Below are positions 7,818 through 17,500 of a stretch of 59,328 nucleotides of DNA, one piece after another; position 1 is the first letter of the stretch; each line of letters begins with the position of its first letter. Where the stretch lies: NCBI GenBank assembly GCA_964546435.1, contig CAZJKJ010000016.1, positions 1 through 59,328 of the forward strand. The letters are read 5' to 3'. Made by a program: the position numbers and the translations under genes. Origin of the DNA: CAYNST01 sp964546435 (GTDB lineage: Bacteria > Pseudomonadota > Gammaproteobacteria > Pseudomonadales > Cellvibrionaceae). The notes beneath the pieces are model-generated. The model ran no database searches and was not told the origin of the DNA. It saw nothing but the letters and a program-made list of their open reading frames with translations.

Positions 7818-9752
7818 TTATTTGAGATATACCTCAAAAGGGAAGGCAGGAAGTCCTTCTGAGTTATAGATGGCAGCCTTTGGGTTGTCGGCCCATGCAT
7901 ACCGAACTGTCACAGGGTCGTCGACGTCCCCGATATCCAGCGTAATGCTGTCCGCTTCCACCACCACGTGCCGAGGCTCAATGACATCATCGTTGCTCAA
8001 CAACTCCAGTCCGGACTGATGGAATTCGGTTTCTCCATTCTTGCCCAGCATCAAGCCGTTGGCAGCCGCGTCGAACTTCAACACAATTCTGGTATTTTTG
8101 CGATGGCTTTTTTTAAGAATCGGACCGGTCGCAAGCGGGCCTCGTTCTCCCAAAGCCAGAGTTTCCGCCAGTTTCCAGATCCGGTCTGTCAGCACGTTCA
8201 ATTCCTCCGGACCGTAGGGTTGGCCAGGCAAATCAAGAGTTGCCGCCAGGCTCGTATACGGAAGGGTCAGCGCATTTTGCTGTGCGCTGCGCAGCGCTGC
8301 CAGCGCTCCTGCAGGCGATTCAGCGAGGGGGTTCGCCGGGGGCAGCTGAATGACAATAAACGGCAGCTTCAGCTCATTCCACTTCAACCTCCAGCTATAA
8401 ATCAGGGTCTTCAGGAGGAGCTCATAGCTGCTCGCCTGCTCCAGATTACTTTCACCCTGGTGCCACAGCACGCCGGCAATGGGGTACCCGCTAACCGGAT
8501 GAATCATGCCGTTGTACAGCACCCCGGCCATGCGTTGCGGTGCTTGCAGGATGCGCGGCAGGGGTCCCTCAATGACATCATTGTATTTCCAGCTTCCATC
8601 AAGGACCGCGGACGAGTCCGCGCTACTGATAACGGCAGTCCCGTGACGGCCAAACTGGACCACGCCACTATCGGCGTTAATTAATCGCAGAGTCAGACTG
8701 TTAGTACCGCGTTCAAGAAGGCCCGCCGGAATGATAACCCGTTCGTTGACGGCATTCAGTTTACCCAGGCTCTGCCCATTGACGAAGACCCAGGCGATAT
8801 CGTTAAGCCCATTGAGGGAAAGTTCCGCTGGTTCCACCGACGCTCCGCGCCATTCAAAATGCTTGCGTAACCACACGATTCCGGTCCAGGTTTCATCAAA
8901 TGGCACAGTGATCTCTGGCCATGCCATCGCGTCATAGTCGTCTCGATGGATGCCGATCGAAAGAAATTCTTCCGTATCGGCCATGATTTCTCGCCTGACC
9001 TTCAGGTTGTGACGATGTTTCTGAAAACGGGTATGCCAGGTATGGGGATCATTGATGAGACGACTTGCCTGTTCGGCATATTCGTCCAGGTGGGATTGAT
9101 CTCGTGGATCAACCCAGGCTTGCGCTGGCGTGTCTTCCCAAAGCGCCTCAATGATGCCGACGGGCACTTCCCTCTTCTGATAATTTTCATCTGCCAACAG
9201 GCGGGAAAGAGTGCTGATTGTGGCGTCTGAATCCAGAGGCGTTCGCCAGATTTCATCGCCAGTGTCAAATTCCGGAACTGCCGAAAAGTTCTGCTCGACC
9301 TTGAAAAACCGGATGATGGATTCTCCGCCTTCGCCCACATTCGCAGCTTGCGTTTCTTCACGGGAATCCTGATTCGCGGAATCTGCCGGCCCGCCAAGCA
9401 GACGATGCCCTTCGCCGCTGACCAGCCACACATCCCCGACATAGACGTCACTGATAATCTTCTGTTTGCCCGCCGCGACAACCTTGATTTCATACGGCCC
9501 GCCTGACTCGGACGACGGAAACTGTACTTTCCAGTCGCCATCGGAATTTGCACGCGTCCGTCGATGCTTTCCCTTGAACCACACCTGTACCGTTTCGCCG
9601 GCAGCGCTCCTCCCCCAAACCGGAACCGGCTTGCCGGCTTGCAACACCATTCCCTCCGAGATAATTGACGGAAGGTCCAAAGTTTGCGCGAAAGTCGCGC
9701 CACCACTGAAAAACAAAACCGATATCAAACCAATCTGAATAAATATGCGCAT
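7818..9752 (-). CDS. sialate O-acetylesterase-like SGNH protein lacking catalytic residues
   Basis: The family (SGNH hydrolases, acetyl-xylan/sialate esterases) removes O-acetyl groups from glycans. This 644-residue protein has a signal peptide cut near TFA-QT (residue 22), the family opening LPSIISEGMVLQ, a beta-sandwich insert with a galactose-binding-like segment (about 285-365), and the block III motif GVLWHQGESN (about 427-436). However, block I, normally SGQSNM with the nucleophile Ser, reads SGEGHRLL (Gly115 at the Ser position). The usual GGT block reads LWEDTPAQAW, and the DxxH block (normally ending IHP) reads LDLPGQPYGPEEL without His. It is probably not an active esterase of the usual type. 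It lies upstream of the mannanase in the same direction. Confidence 0.8.
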   Translation of the reverse strand: MRIFIQIGLISVLFFSGGATFAQTLDLPSIISEGMVLQAGKPVPVWGRSAAGETVQVWFKGKHRRTRANSDGDWKVQFPSSESGGPYEIKVVAAGKQKIISDVYVGDVWLVSGEGHRLLGGPADSANQDSREETQAANVGEGGESIIRFFKVEQNFSAVPEFDTGDEIWRTPLDSDATISTLSRLLADENYQKREVPVGIIEALWEDTPAQAWVDPRDQSHLDEYAEQASRLINDPHTWHTRFQKHRHNLKVRREIMADTEEFLSIGIHRDDYDAMAWPEITVPFDETWTGIVWLRKHFEWRGASVEPAELSLNGLNDIAWVFVNGQSLGKLNAVNERVIIPAGLLERGTNSLTLRLINADSGVVQFGRHGTAVISSADSSAVLDGSWKYNDVIEGPLPRILQAPQRMAGVLYNGMIHPVSGYPIAGVLWHQGESNLEQASSYELLLKTLIYSWRLKWNELKLPFIVIQLPPANPLAESPAGALAALRSAQQNALTLPYTSLAATLDLPGQPYGPEELNVLTDRIWKLAETLALGERGPLATGPILKKSHRKNTRIVLKFDAAANGLMLGKNGETEFHQSGLELLSNDDVIEPRHVVVEADSITLDIGDVDDPVTVRYAWADNPKAAIYNSEGLPAFPFEVYLK

Positions 9753-10200
9753 TAGAATCTCGATTTATCAGGTGTCTGCCCAGCCAAAAGCGAATCAGAT
9801 TGCTCAGCTTGATGGCGTGCCAATGCAAAGCTCCAAACGAACCAATCGTCGGAGGCAAAAACGGGTCAAGGATTTTTTGTCAGTGATACGTCAGGAATCT
9901 GTCAGGATTTCCATACTGGGTTATTTTTATGTTGGCTCGTTCTGAATATCTGAAACCGGCGGATATCTGCCAGTATTGGTGCGGTCGTTTCCAGCCCGGG
10001 ACCGCCAGCCCACCAGGCCGTTACCTGAAACCGTCACGGAACCACTTGTGAAGCCGGAACTGTCCGCTATAGCCGAACAGTACGCACTTGCCGGGATTGC
10101 GGTTTACATTATCGGAACGCTATATAGATAACAAGTTGACCGGAACCCTGAGAGGAAGCTGGGCATCCGGCAAATCAAAGACTGGCCAATCGCAACGACC
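9753..10200. other. 448-base intergenic region in the mannan block
   Basis: No convincing gene was found on either strand; the short ORFs here lack family character and good start sites. It separates the AGE-family gene from the esterase-like gene and contains a triple 11-base direct repeat. A leftward promoter for the esterase-mannanase genes is expected here but none is clear. Confidence 0.5.
9877..9909 (+). promoter_or_regulatory. three 11-base direct repeats, Pho-box-like
   Basis: TTGTCAGTGAT, ACGTCAGGAAT and CTGTCAGGATT follow one another exactly. A 7-base half (NNGTCAG) plus a 4-base AT-rich spacer is the layout of PhoB boxes (CTGTCAT-AAAA-CTGTCAT). Orientation is rightward, whereas the next gene in reach is leftward, so the target is unclear. 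Another OmpR-family regulator could use it. Confidence 0.4.
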
Positions 10201-11352
10201 TTAAAGTTCGCCCGAATCGGTGGCTTCCGTAAGCTGAATTGCCAGATCGACGATGCGCGAGAGGTTGGCGGCGCCGGAGCGGTTGGGCATGGATTGATCT
10301 TTCGGAGTGAACGAATCCCGCATGAGGCCGGGCGTGCTCTCACACAGGTAGAGATCGAATAAAGCCCTTGTACCCGCTTCAACCGTTCCAAGAGCAGCCT
10401 TTTCTCCCAGCTGGCTGGCGGTGACTGCTGCGCTTATCTGGTGCAGCAGGTGCCGGAGACAGTAACTGGAATCCAGCGCCCGGCCATTGCTATCCAGGCG
10501 ACCGGGAACCAACCCGGGCTCGACGCCTGCCATTGCATGCATTGTCTGTCGATAGATGCCCAGGGCAATCTCCCGGGTGTTGATCGCGGTGGCTCGTTCG
10601 ATGCGATCCAGGAGTGTCACCAGGTGATAAAGATCCCCCGGTACAAGCCAATCGGTGCGCCGATCCGCAGACCAGTCGTTGCACCGATATTCAGTGAGCG
10701 AATTAATGGTGCCATCAAAAATATGCGCGGTGAAGTGATGCAGGAATTCGCTGGCATGCTTGGCCCACTTTTCCTTGCCGCAACACTCATGGATATACAC
10801 AATCGCTTCGCACATCTGGATCTGTGTGCTCAATCGCAATGAATTACCGGTGCTGCTGCCCTCGCTCCAGCCACCGGATTCCAAGGCATACCGCTGTTGC
10901 AACCATTCGAATATGTTGTATGACCGCCGCAACTCAGTGCCCCGGTTGAACGCATGCCAGGACGCCGCGCTACTCATCATGAACCAGGCGTGGTCTGTGA
11001 GGTAATGGTCGGCATCGACGATTCGCAGGTCGCTGTCCAGAACATGCACGAATCCGTTGCTGCGGCAGGGCGAAGTTCCGAGAAGAACAGCACTGGATGT
11101 CATTTGTTCTATTGAGCTCTGCCGACCGGTTGTCCAGGCCATTTTTTCCGCACGGGAAAATGCATAGATCTGCATGGCTTGTACTGCCAGACTATGCCCC
11201 ACATTTCGATCCGCGGTCCCACCTGACGTCAAATAGTCATAAGCAAAGCCATTCTGATAATTGACGCCCCGTCCTGCCCATAAGGGCAATGCTTTATCGG
11301 TCAGCCAGCCGGCTAACCGCATTTGGGCCTGGAGCAGCACGTTATTTTGCAT
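10201..11352 (-). CDS. AGE-family (N-acylglucosamine 2-epimerase/mannose isomerase-like) protein, diverged
   Basis: This family of (alpha/alpha)6-barrel enzymes interconverts sugars at C2 (N-acylglucosamine/N-acylmannosamine, mannose/fructose, cellobiose or mannobiose epimerization). The 383 residues fit. Family landmarks are a W-GRGVNYQNGFAYDYL opening, DHYLTDHAWFMMSSA (about 115-129) and the helix containing CEAIVYIHECCG. Several usual active-site positions differ: the NPxMH segment reads TQIQM (about 176-180) and the PGHxxEW segment reads PGDLYHL (Gly239-Asp240), removing one family His. Given the mannanase nearby, mannose or mannobiose processing is the best guess, but the reaction is uncertain. 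It is 448 bases upstream of the esterase-like gene. Confidence 0.72.
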   Translation of the reverse strand: MQNNVLLQAQMRLAGWLTDKALPLWAGRGVNYQNGFAYDYLTSGGTADRNVGHSLAVQAMQIYAFSRAEKMAWTTGRQSSIEQMTSSAVLLGTSPCRSNGFVHVLDSDLRIVDADHYLTDHAWFMMSSAASWHAFNRGTELRRSYNIFEWLQQRYALESGGWSEGSSTGNSLRLSTQIQMCEAIVYIHECCGKEKWAKHASEFLHHFTAHIFDGTINSLTEYRCNDWSADRRTDWLVPGDLYHLVTLLDRIERATAINTREIALGIYRQTMHAMAGVEPGLVPGRLDSNGRALDSSYCLRHLLHQISAAVTASQLGEKAALGTVEAGTRALFDLYLCESTPGLMRDSFTPKDQSMPNRSGAANLSRIVDLAIQLTEATDSGEL

Positions 11353-11399
11353 AATGCCTCGGACGCAGAAAAAGTTTTGGTGCGGTGCCCTCTAGTGCA

Positions 11400-11428
11400 T
11401 TGCCAAACCCTCGAAAACCCATCATAAT
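11400..11428 (+). promoter_or_regulatory. sigma70 promoter of tRNA-Pro(CGG)
   Basis: TTGCCA, a 17-base spacer and CATAAT lie 23 bases before the tRNA, followed by a GCGCC discriminator. Spacing and discriminator are those of stable-RNA promoters. Confidence 0.7.
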
Positions 11429-11451
11429 TTCGCGCCTTGCAGAACACAGTT

Positions 11452-11528
11452 CGGAGAGTAGCTCAGTCTGGTAGAGCACTGCCTTCGGGAGGCAGGGGTC
11501 GCAGGTTCGAATCCTGTTTCTCCGACCA
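11452..11528 (+). tRNA. tRNA-Pro (anticodon CGG)
   Basis: A complete 77-base cloverleaf. The acceptor stem CGGAGAG pairs with TTCTCCG (one G-T pair), the anticodon stem CTGCC/GGCAG encloses TTCGGGA, and the T-arm contains GGTTCGAATCC. The 3' ACCA is encoded. It is separated by about 11 kb from a second proline tRNA with anticodon UGG. Confidence 0.97.
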
Positions 11529-11620
11529 AGTTTAGTCCGGAATATTTCCCGCCGATCGACCACGGACAGATCAGCCTCGGGCAGTGTGACGAGGCGCGCA
11601 AGACGAATGCTATCGATGTC

Positions 11621-12322
11621 TCATAGCTCGGCTTCCAGCCCGTTCATTTCCCTGATTTTTCTGTACCAGGCTGCCGGCTCAACGATTTCTCCGTCATCAC
11701 CAACATCAGGATAGGCCAACGCATGGGCATCGCAATATTGCGCGACTGCCGGGTGAGCCCATTGGAAAAAACGCTGTCGGTAGATGCGGGGGTCCAGACG
11801 ACTCTCGTCATACATTTTTGCTTCCCCGCGCTGACGCTGGGCCTCGGCCAGAATAATGGCGCAGGCGGCTGATACATTCAGCGACTCGACCATCCCTGCC
11901 ATCGGTATGCGAATCCTGATATCCGCATGCTGTTTTGCCGCATCGCTGATCCCCTGCCGCTCAGACCCCAGCACCAGTGCCGTCGGCCGGGTGTAGTCCG
12001 GATCCCAGTAATCTTGCGCATCGGCGTCCAGAGAAGTGACAACAATCTGCATCCCCGCGGCCTTGCAAGCCGCCAGCGGTTCGTCAACGCGATCACATAA
12101 GCGGATCGATACCCATTTCTGGGTGCCCAGGGCGGTGCCCCGGTATGGGCGATATCCCGCTTCCGGCCGCACGCAGTAAACCTGATCGATACCCACCGCA
12201 TCACAGGTTCGCAGAACGGCCGCAATATTTCGCCCTTTGTGTACCTCGTCCGCAATAACGGTCAGATCCGGTTGTCGTCGTCCCAGCACCTCGTGAATCT
12301 TCCTGAACCGTTCAGGGGTCAT
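11621..12322 (-). CDS. trmH: tRNA (guanosine(18)-2'-O)-methyltransferase
   Basis: TrmH (SpoU family) methylates the 2'-OH of G18 in the tRNA D-loop using S-adenosylmethionine. The 233-residue protein has the three SPOUT motifs: NIAAVLRTCDAVGID (residues 32-46, with the catalytic Arg), ALVLGSERQGIS (about 115-126) and IPMAGMVESLNVSAACAIIL (about 139-158), which form the trefoil knot. The C-terminal helical extension is that of TrmH. It stands alone, divergent from the DAHP synthase gene. Confidence 0.95.
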   Translation of the reverse strand: MTPERFRKIHEVLGRRQPDLTVIADEVHKGRNIAAVLRTCDAVGIDQVYCVRPEAGYRPYRGTALGTQKWVSIRLCDRVDEPLAACKAAGMQIVVTSLDADAQDYWDPDYTRPTALVLGSERQGISDAAKQHADIRIRIPMAGMVESLNVSAACAIILAEAQRQRGEAKMYDESRLDPRIYRQRFFQWAHPAVAQYCDAHALAYPDVGDDGEIVEPAAWYRKIREMNGLEAEL

Positions 12323-12563
12323 GACTTGCCATCTCCCGTTGAATTCGGGCGCCTATACTGCAGATGCAACCCCGTGCAATCAAGCCCTGGTTGGTTTTTT
12401 GAGGGCCCTGCGACCTTGCCTCGATTGCGGTATCACGAGTGCTGCCGGCACCGCACACTATTGCGATGATTGAAATTGGTTTACGGACAAGCCAAAACCG
12501 ATAGATTACAATGGCCGTCGCGGGGCGAAGTCCCCATTCCATGCATTTATTCAGAAAACGGTT

Positions 12564-13655
12564 ATGGTCAATACTTTGAACGTCGAAAACCTGAACGTGG
12601 TGTCGCAGGACATCCTGATATCTCCTGCGCAATTGAAAGCAAACCTGCCCCTGACAGATTGCGCTTCCGCAACAGTCACACAAGGTCGCCAGGCAATTCG
12701 CAATATCCTGGATCGACAGGATCATCGCCTGATGATTGTGCTTGGCCCCTGCTCCATACACGATCCCGAAGCCGCCATCGATTATGCTCGCCGCCTGAAG
12801 CAACTGGCAGAAGAAGTTTCAGACTCGCTCCTTATCGTAATGCGCGTGTATTTTGAAAAGCCGCGGACGACGGTGGGCTGGAAAGGCCTGATCAACGATC
12901 CGTATCTGAATGATTCATTCAAGATCGAAGACGGCCTGCATGTGGGTCGAAAGCTGCTGCTCGACATCGCAGAACTGGGTCTTCCCGCCGCAACCGAGGC
13001 ACTCGATCCCATTTCGCCACAATACTTGCACGATCTGATCTCCTGGTCTGCGATTGGGGCCCGCACGACGGAATCCCAGACTCACCGGGAAATGGCCAGC
13101 GGGCTGTCGACTGCAGTGGGTTTCAAGAATGGCACGGATGGCAGCCTTTCGGTTGCAATCAATGCTTTGCAGTCGGTATCCAGCCCACACCGTTTTTTGG
13201 GCATCAACTCCGAAGGCCAGGTTGCCATCATTCACACTCGTGGCAATGGCTACGGTCATGTCGTTCTGCGAGGTGGCAACGGCAAGCCCAATTATGATTC
13301 CGTGAGTGTGGCAATGTGCGAAAAGGAGCTGGAAGACGCCGGTGTTGCCTGCAACATCATGATTGACTGCAGTCACGCCAATTCAAACAAAAGCCATGAA
13401 TTGCAGCCCTTGGTGCTCGACAACGTAAGCAACCAGATCCAGGAAGGAAACCGCTCCATTATTGGGGTAATGGTCGAAAGCAATATTGGCTGCGGCAACC
13501 AGAAGATACCGGCAAACCTGAAGGATCTTGCCTATGGCGTTTCAGTGACCGACGCCTGTATTGACTGGGAAACCACTGAAAAAGCAATTCGAACCATGCA
13601 TACAAAGCTGCGGGACGTTTTGCCGGGCCGCGGATCGGCCCCGACCAAAAAGTAG
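12564..13655 (+). CDS. 3-deoxy-7-phosphoheptulonate (DAHP) synthase, class I (AroF/G/H)
   Basis: The enzyme condenses phosphoenolpyruvate with erythrose 4-phosphate, the first step of the shikimate pathway. The 363 residues match type I-alpha enzymes. Visible motifs are LGPCSIHD (about 60-67), RVYFEKPRTTVGWKGLINDP (about 93-112), IGARTTESQTHR (about 166) and the metal-binding MIDCSHANSNK near 270. Allosteric type (Phe, Tyr or Trp) was not assigned, so no paralogue symbol is given. It stands alone with its own terminator. The upstream stretch contains TTTACG-16-TAGATT, a possible promoter; no clear TyrR or TrpR box was seen. Confidence 0.95.
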   Translation: MVNTLNVENLNVVSQDILISPAQLKANLPLTDCASATVTQGRQAIRNILDRQDHRLMIVLGPCSIHDPEAAIDYARRLKQLAEEVSDSLLIVMRVYFEKPRTTVGWKGLINDPYLNDSFKIEDGLHVGRKLLLDIAELGLPAATEALDPISPQYLHDLISWSAIGARTTESQTHREMASGLSTAVGFKNGTDGSLSVAINALQSVSSPHRFLGINSEGQVAIIHTRGNGYGHVVLRGGNGKPNYDSVSVAMCEKELEDAGVACNIMIDCSHANSNKSHELQPLVLDNVSNQIQEGNRSIIGVMVESNIGCGNQKIPANLKDLAYGVSVTDACIDWETTEKAIRTMHTKLRDVLPGRGSAPTKK

Positions 13656-13675
13656 TCAACCCAAATCCCGGCCCC

Positions 13676-13700
13676 GGGGAGTCAGCAGGACTCCCCTTTT
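13676..13700 (+). terminator. rho-independent terminator of DAHP synthase
   Basis: An 8-base stem GGGGAGTC / GACTCCCC with loop AGCAG, followed directly by TTTT, 21 bases after the stop codon. Confidence 0.85.
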
Positions 13701-13763
13701 CTGCATAACCCATTCATCCCGCACACTATTTTCCGCAAACTTCGCGACGACAAGGCCCGATTG

Positions 13764-14372
13764 CTAACTATAGAAAGCCTGGCTTCTGTCCGAGTGATCC
13801 GTGGAATCCAGCACTCCGGCGAGCTCAGGCACTCGTTCTTTCAAGGTTTTCTCGACGCCCTCCTTGAGCGTCAGGTCAACCGCACTACAACCCTGGCACC
13901 CGCCGCCAAATTTCAGCACTGCGTATTTGTCTTCGGTCACTTCCATCAAACTGACATTGCCTCCATGGGCCGCGAGCCCCGGATTGACTTCGTTGAACAG
14001 GACGTAGTTGATCTTGTCTTCGACAGGGCTATCGTCATTTATTTTGGGCATCTTCGAATTCGGTGCCCGAATGGTGAGCTGGCCACCCATTCGATCCGGG
14101 GAATAATCTACTTTCGCATCATCGAGATAGGGAATACTCTTTTCTTCGAACCAGGCGTCGAAGCCGTCCAGCGGCACCTGCACATCACCCTCTTTTTCCT
14201 CCCCCGGACGAAGATAGGCGATGCACGTCTCCGCCTGAGGCGTTCCCGGCGAAGACACAAACATCCGAATACCAATTCCTTCGCAGTTCTGCTTGCTCAG
14301 CAAATCCCGAAGATAGCCCTGAGCAGAAGCCGTGATATTGACATTTGGCTCAATGTTTCGAGCATCAGACAT
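13764..14372 (-). CDS. nfuA: Fe-S cluster carrier protein NfuA
   Basis: NfuA receives [4Fe-4S] clusters and delivers them to client enzymes, especially under iron limitation or oxidative stress. With the start chosen here it is 202 residues (E. coli 191): an N-terminal degenerate A-type domain (residues about 8-100) and a C-terminal Nfu domain with the cluster CxxC in GGGCQGCSAVD. The ATG has GGGGA 7 bases upstream and begins MSDARNIEP; an in-frame ATG 93 bases further up lacks a ribosome site and would lie across the IscR-like operator. Regulation by IscR is therefore likely. Clients nearby could include the siroheme-4Fe4S reductase and aconitase B. Confidence 0.95.
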   Translation of the reverse strand: MSDARNIEPNVNITASAQGYLRDLLSKQNCEGIGIRMFVSSPGTPQAETCIAYLRPGEEKEGDVQVPLDGFDAWFEEKSIPYLDDAKVDYSPDRMGGQLTIRAPNSKMPKINDDSPVEDKINYVLFNEVNPGLAAHGGNVSLMEVTEDKYAVLKFGGGCQGCSAVDLTLKEGVEKTLKERVPELAGVLDSTDHSDRSQAFYS

Positions 14373-14426
14373 AGTTGTTTCCCCGAGACATAGCTCTTTC
14401 CGGATTAGTGAATGCGGTGAACGATC

Positions 14427-14451
14427 ATACCCTACTAAAATAGTCGGGTAT
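14427..14451 (-). promoter_or_regulatory. IscR type-1 binding site upstream of nfuA
   Basis: A 25-base palindrome reads ATACCC-T-ACT, AAAAT, AGT-C-GGGTAT. It matches the enterobacterial IscR type-1 consensus at every fixed position except one base (T for G at position 7). It overlaps a -10-like TATGAT facing nfuA, so occupied IscR would block or tune transcription. Confidence 0.8.
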
Positions 14452-14559
14452 TCTAAAGTATTCACGGTCTGTCGCCAATGGCGACTTTGCCGAATTCAGT
14501 GAGGGTATCTGGTACAATCCCGACCTGCATCAAAAAACTTTGATATAGGTTGCCCCCCG

Positions 14560-17500
14560 ATGAGTAGTTTTGCCACACGCCAGCAGTCGTTACAAACCGC
14601 AATGAATGACCGGATCCTGATACTTGATGGCGCCATGGGCACCATGATTCAAGCCCATAAACTGAAAGAGGCCGACTTCCGGGGGGAGCGGTTCGCTGAT
14701 TATCATCAGGATCTGGCCGGCAACAATGATTTGCTGAGCATTACCCAGCCCGAGCTTATCCGGGGAATCCACCGGGCCTACCTTGAAGCCGGCGCCGACA
14801 TCATTGAAACCAATACCTTCAACAGCACCAGCATTTCGCAAGCCGACTATCAGCTGCAGTCTCTGGTTCCTGAGCTGAACCGCCAGTCCGCCCAGCTCGC
14901 AAGACAGGCCGCTGATGAATTTGAGCTGGCAAACCCGGACCGCCCCCGTTTTGTTGCCGGCGTTTTGGGTCCGACCAGTCGCACTTGCTCCATCTCTCCC
15001 GACGTTAATGATCCGGCAGCTCGTAATGTGCATTTCGACGAACTGGTGCGGAATTATACTGAAGCCTTGAAAGCTCTAGTGGACGGCGGCATCGACATCG
15101 TTCTGATTGAGACGATTTTCGACACCTTGAATGCCAAAGCCGCCATCTACGCCGTCTTGAGCTGTTTCGACGAAATGGGCTACAAACTGCCCATCATGAT
15201 CTCCGGCACCATCACCGACGCGTCTGGCCGAACTCTCTCGGGTCAGACGACCGAGGCGTTTTACAACTCGCTGATACACGCGAAGCCGCTCTCCATCGGG
15301 CTCAACTGCGCGCTCGGCGCCAAAGAACTGCGGCCTTATATCAAGGAGTTGGCGCGCATCGCGGAGTGCCATGTCTCGGCCCACCCGAACGCGGGTCTTC
15401 CCAATGAATTTGGTGAATACGATCAGTCCGCTGAAGAGATGGCGGGAATCGTCGAGGAGTTTGCGGCTCAAGGCTTCCTTAATATTGTCGGCGGCTGCTG
15501 TGGAACAACCCCCGAACACATCCGGCGCCTCGCGGCGGTCGTTGCCGACAAAGCCCCCCGTGCAATTCCCAAAATTGCACCCGCCTGTCGTCTTGCCGGG
15601 ATGGAGCCGTTTACCATCAGCCAGGACTCCTTGTTCGTGAACATTGGCGAACGCTGCAACGTGACCGGTTCGGCACGGTTCAAAAAGTTGATCATTAATG
15701 ACGATTATGCGACTGCTCTGGAGGTGGCACTCGAGCAAGTCGAAAACGGCGCGCAAGTCATTGATATCAACATGGATGAAGGCATGCTGGATTCGGAAAA
15801 GGCGATGGTCCGCTTTCTCAACCTGATTGCAGGTGAACCCGATATTGCCAAAGTACCGATCATGGTGGACTCGTCCAGATGGCCGGTCATTGAAGCGGGA
15901 TTGAAGTGCATTCAGGGCAAGCCTATCGTCAACTCCATCAGCCTTAAAGAAGGCGAAGACACCTTCCGGGCGCAGGCCAGAGCCTGTTTGCGTTACGGCG
16001 CCGCAGTGGTGGTTATGGCCTTCGATGAACAGGGTCAGGCGGACACCCAGGCGCGTAAAATCGACATCTGCCAGCGCAGTTACAACATTCTGGTCAATGA
16101 AGTCGGCATGTTGCCCCAGGACATCATTTTCGATCCCAATATTTTTGCGATCGCCACGGGTATTGAAGAGCACAATAACTACGCTGTTGATTTCATTGAA
16201 GCGACGCGCTGGATTCGGCGGAATCTGCCCCATGCAAGCGTGTCCGGCGGCGTGAGCAACGTCTCTTTCTCGTTCAGAGGCAACGATCCGGTTCGCGAAG
16301 CAATTCACTCCGTGTTTCTGTATCACGCGATTCAGGCGGGGATGAACATCGGCATCGTGAACGCCGGACAGCTGGCAATCTACGATGAATTGCCCCCGGA
16401 CCTGAAAAATCCGGTCGAAGATGTGGTCTTGAATCGTACTGCCGAAGCCACCGAAACCCTGCTGGAAATCGCGGAACGCTATCGTGGCGCCTCCCAGACA
16501 GATCAGAAAAGCCAAGACCTTGAGTGGCGTCACTGGCCGGTGACCAAGCGTCTGGAATATGCGCTTATCAAGGGCATCAATGCCTTTATCCTTGAAGATA
16601 CCGAAGAAGCTCGCAAAGTCGCACGCCGCCCACTGGACGTCATTGAGGGTCCGCTCATGGATGGCATGAACGTGGTTGGTGATCTTTTTAGTGCCGGGAA
16701 AATGTTCTTGCCGCAGGTCGTAAAGTCTGCCCGCGTCATGAAGCAGTCCGTCGCGTATCTGCAGCCCTTCATCGAAGCAGAAAAGGATGAAACCGCCAAA
16801 CCGCAAGGCCGGGTTCTGATGGCCACGGTTAAAGGGGATGTTCACGATATCGGCAAAAATATCGTCGGGGTTGTGCTCCAGTGCAATAACTTCGAAGTGA
16901 TCGATCTTGGGGTCATGGTGCCCTGCGAGAAAATCCTGGAGACTGCCCGAACTCAGAATTGTCACGTCATCGGGCTATCCGGCCTGATAACGCCGTCGCT
17001 GGACGAGATGGTTGCCGTCGCCTGTGAAATGGAAGCACAGGGAATCGACCTGCCGTTAATGATCGGCGGAGCCACAACATCCAAAGCGCATACAGCCGTC
17101 AAAATCGAGCCCTGCTTTAAGCGCAATCAGGTGGTGTACGTTTCTGATGCTTCCAGAGCGGTGGGCGTCGTAAGTCAATTGCTCTCGGACGAAGCCCGCG
17201 ACGATTTTGTCGCTAAAACCCGCGCAGAATACGTTCAGGTACGGGAGAGAACCGCCAATCGCAAATCGCGCCGCCCCATGGTGTCATACGAGCAGGCCCT
17301 CGCGCGACGCTGGAAATATGACTGGGCGCAGTATCAGCCGGTGAAACCGGTGCGTTCGGGTCTCCATGTGTTCCAGGACTATCCGTTGCAAGAACTCGTG
17401 CCGTTCATTGACTGGACACCGTTTTTCATCAGTTGGGATCTTGCTGGCAAGTATCCGGATATTCTCCAGGATGAAGTCGTGGGCGAAGCAGCTCGCAATC

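Noticed and set aside
9745..9945. 66-codon frame before the esterase-like gene
   Set aside because: Overlaps the start region of the gene and the Pho-box-like repeats; basic composition without a family.
15076..16965. Long open frame of 629 codons on the strand opposite metH
   Set aside because: It is the antisense shadow of a conserved, complete metH with all motifs; the long frame is caused by codon bias and has no family.
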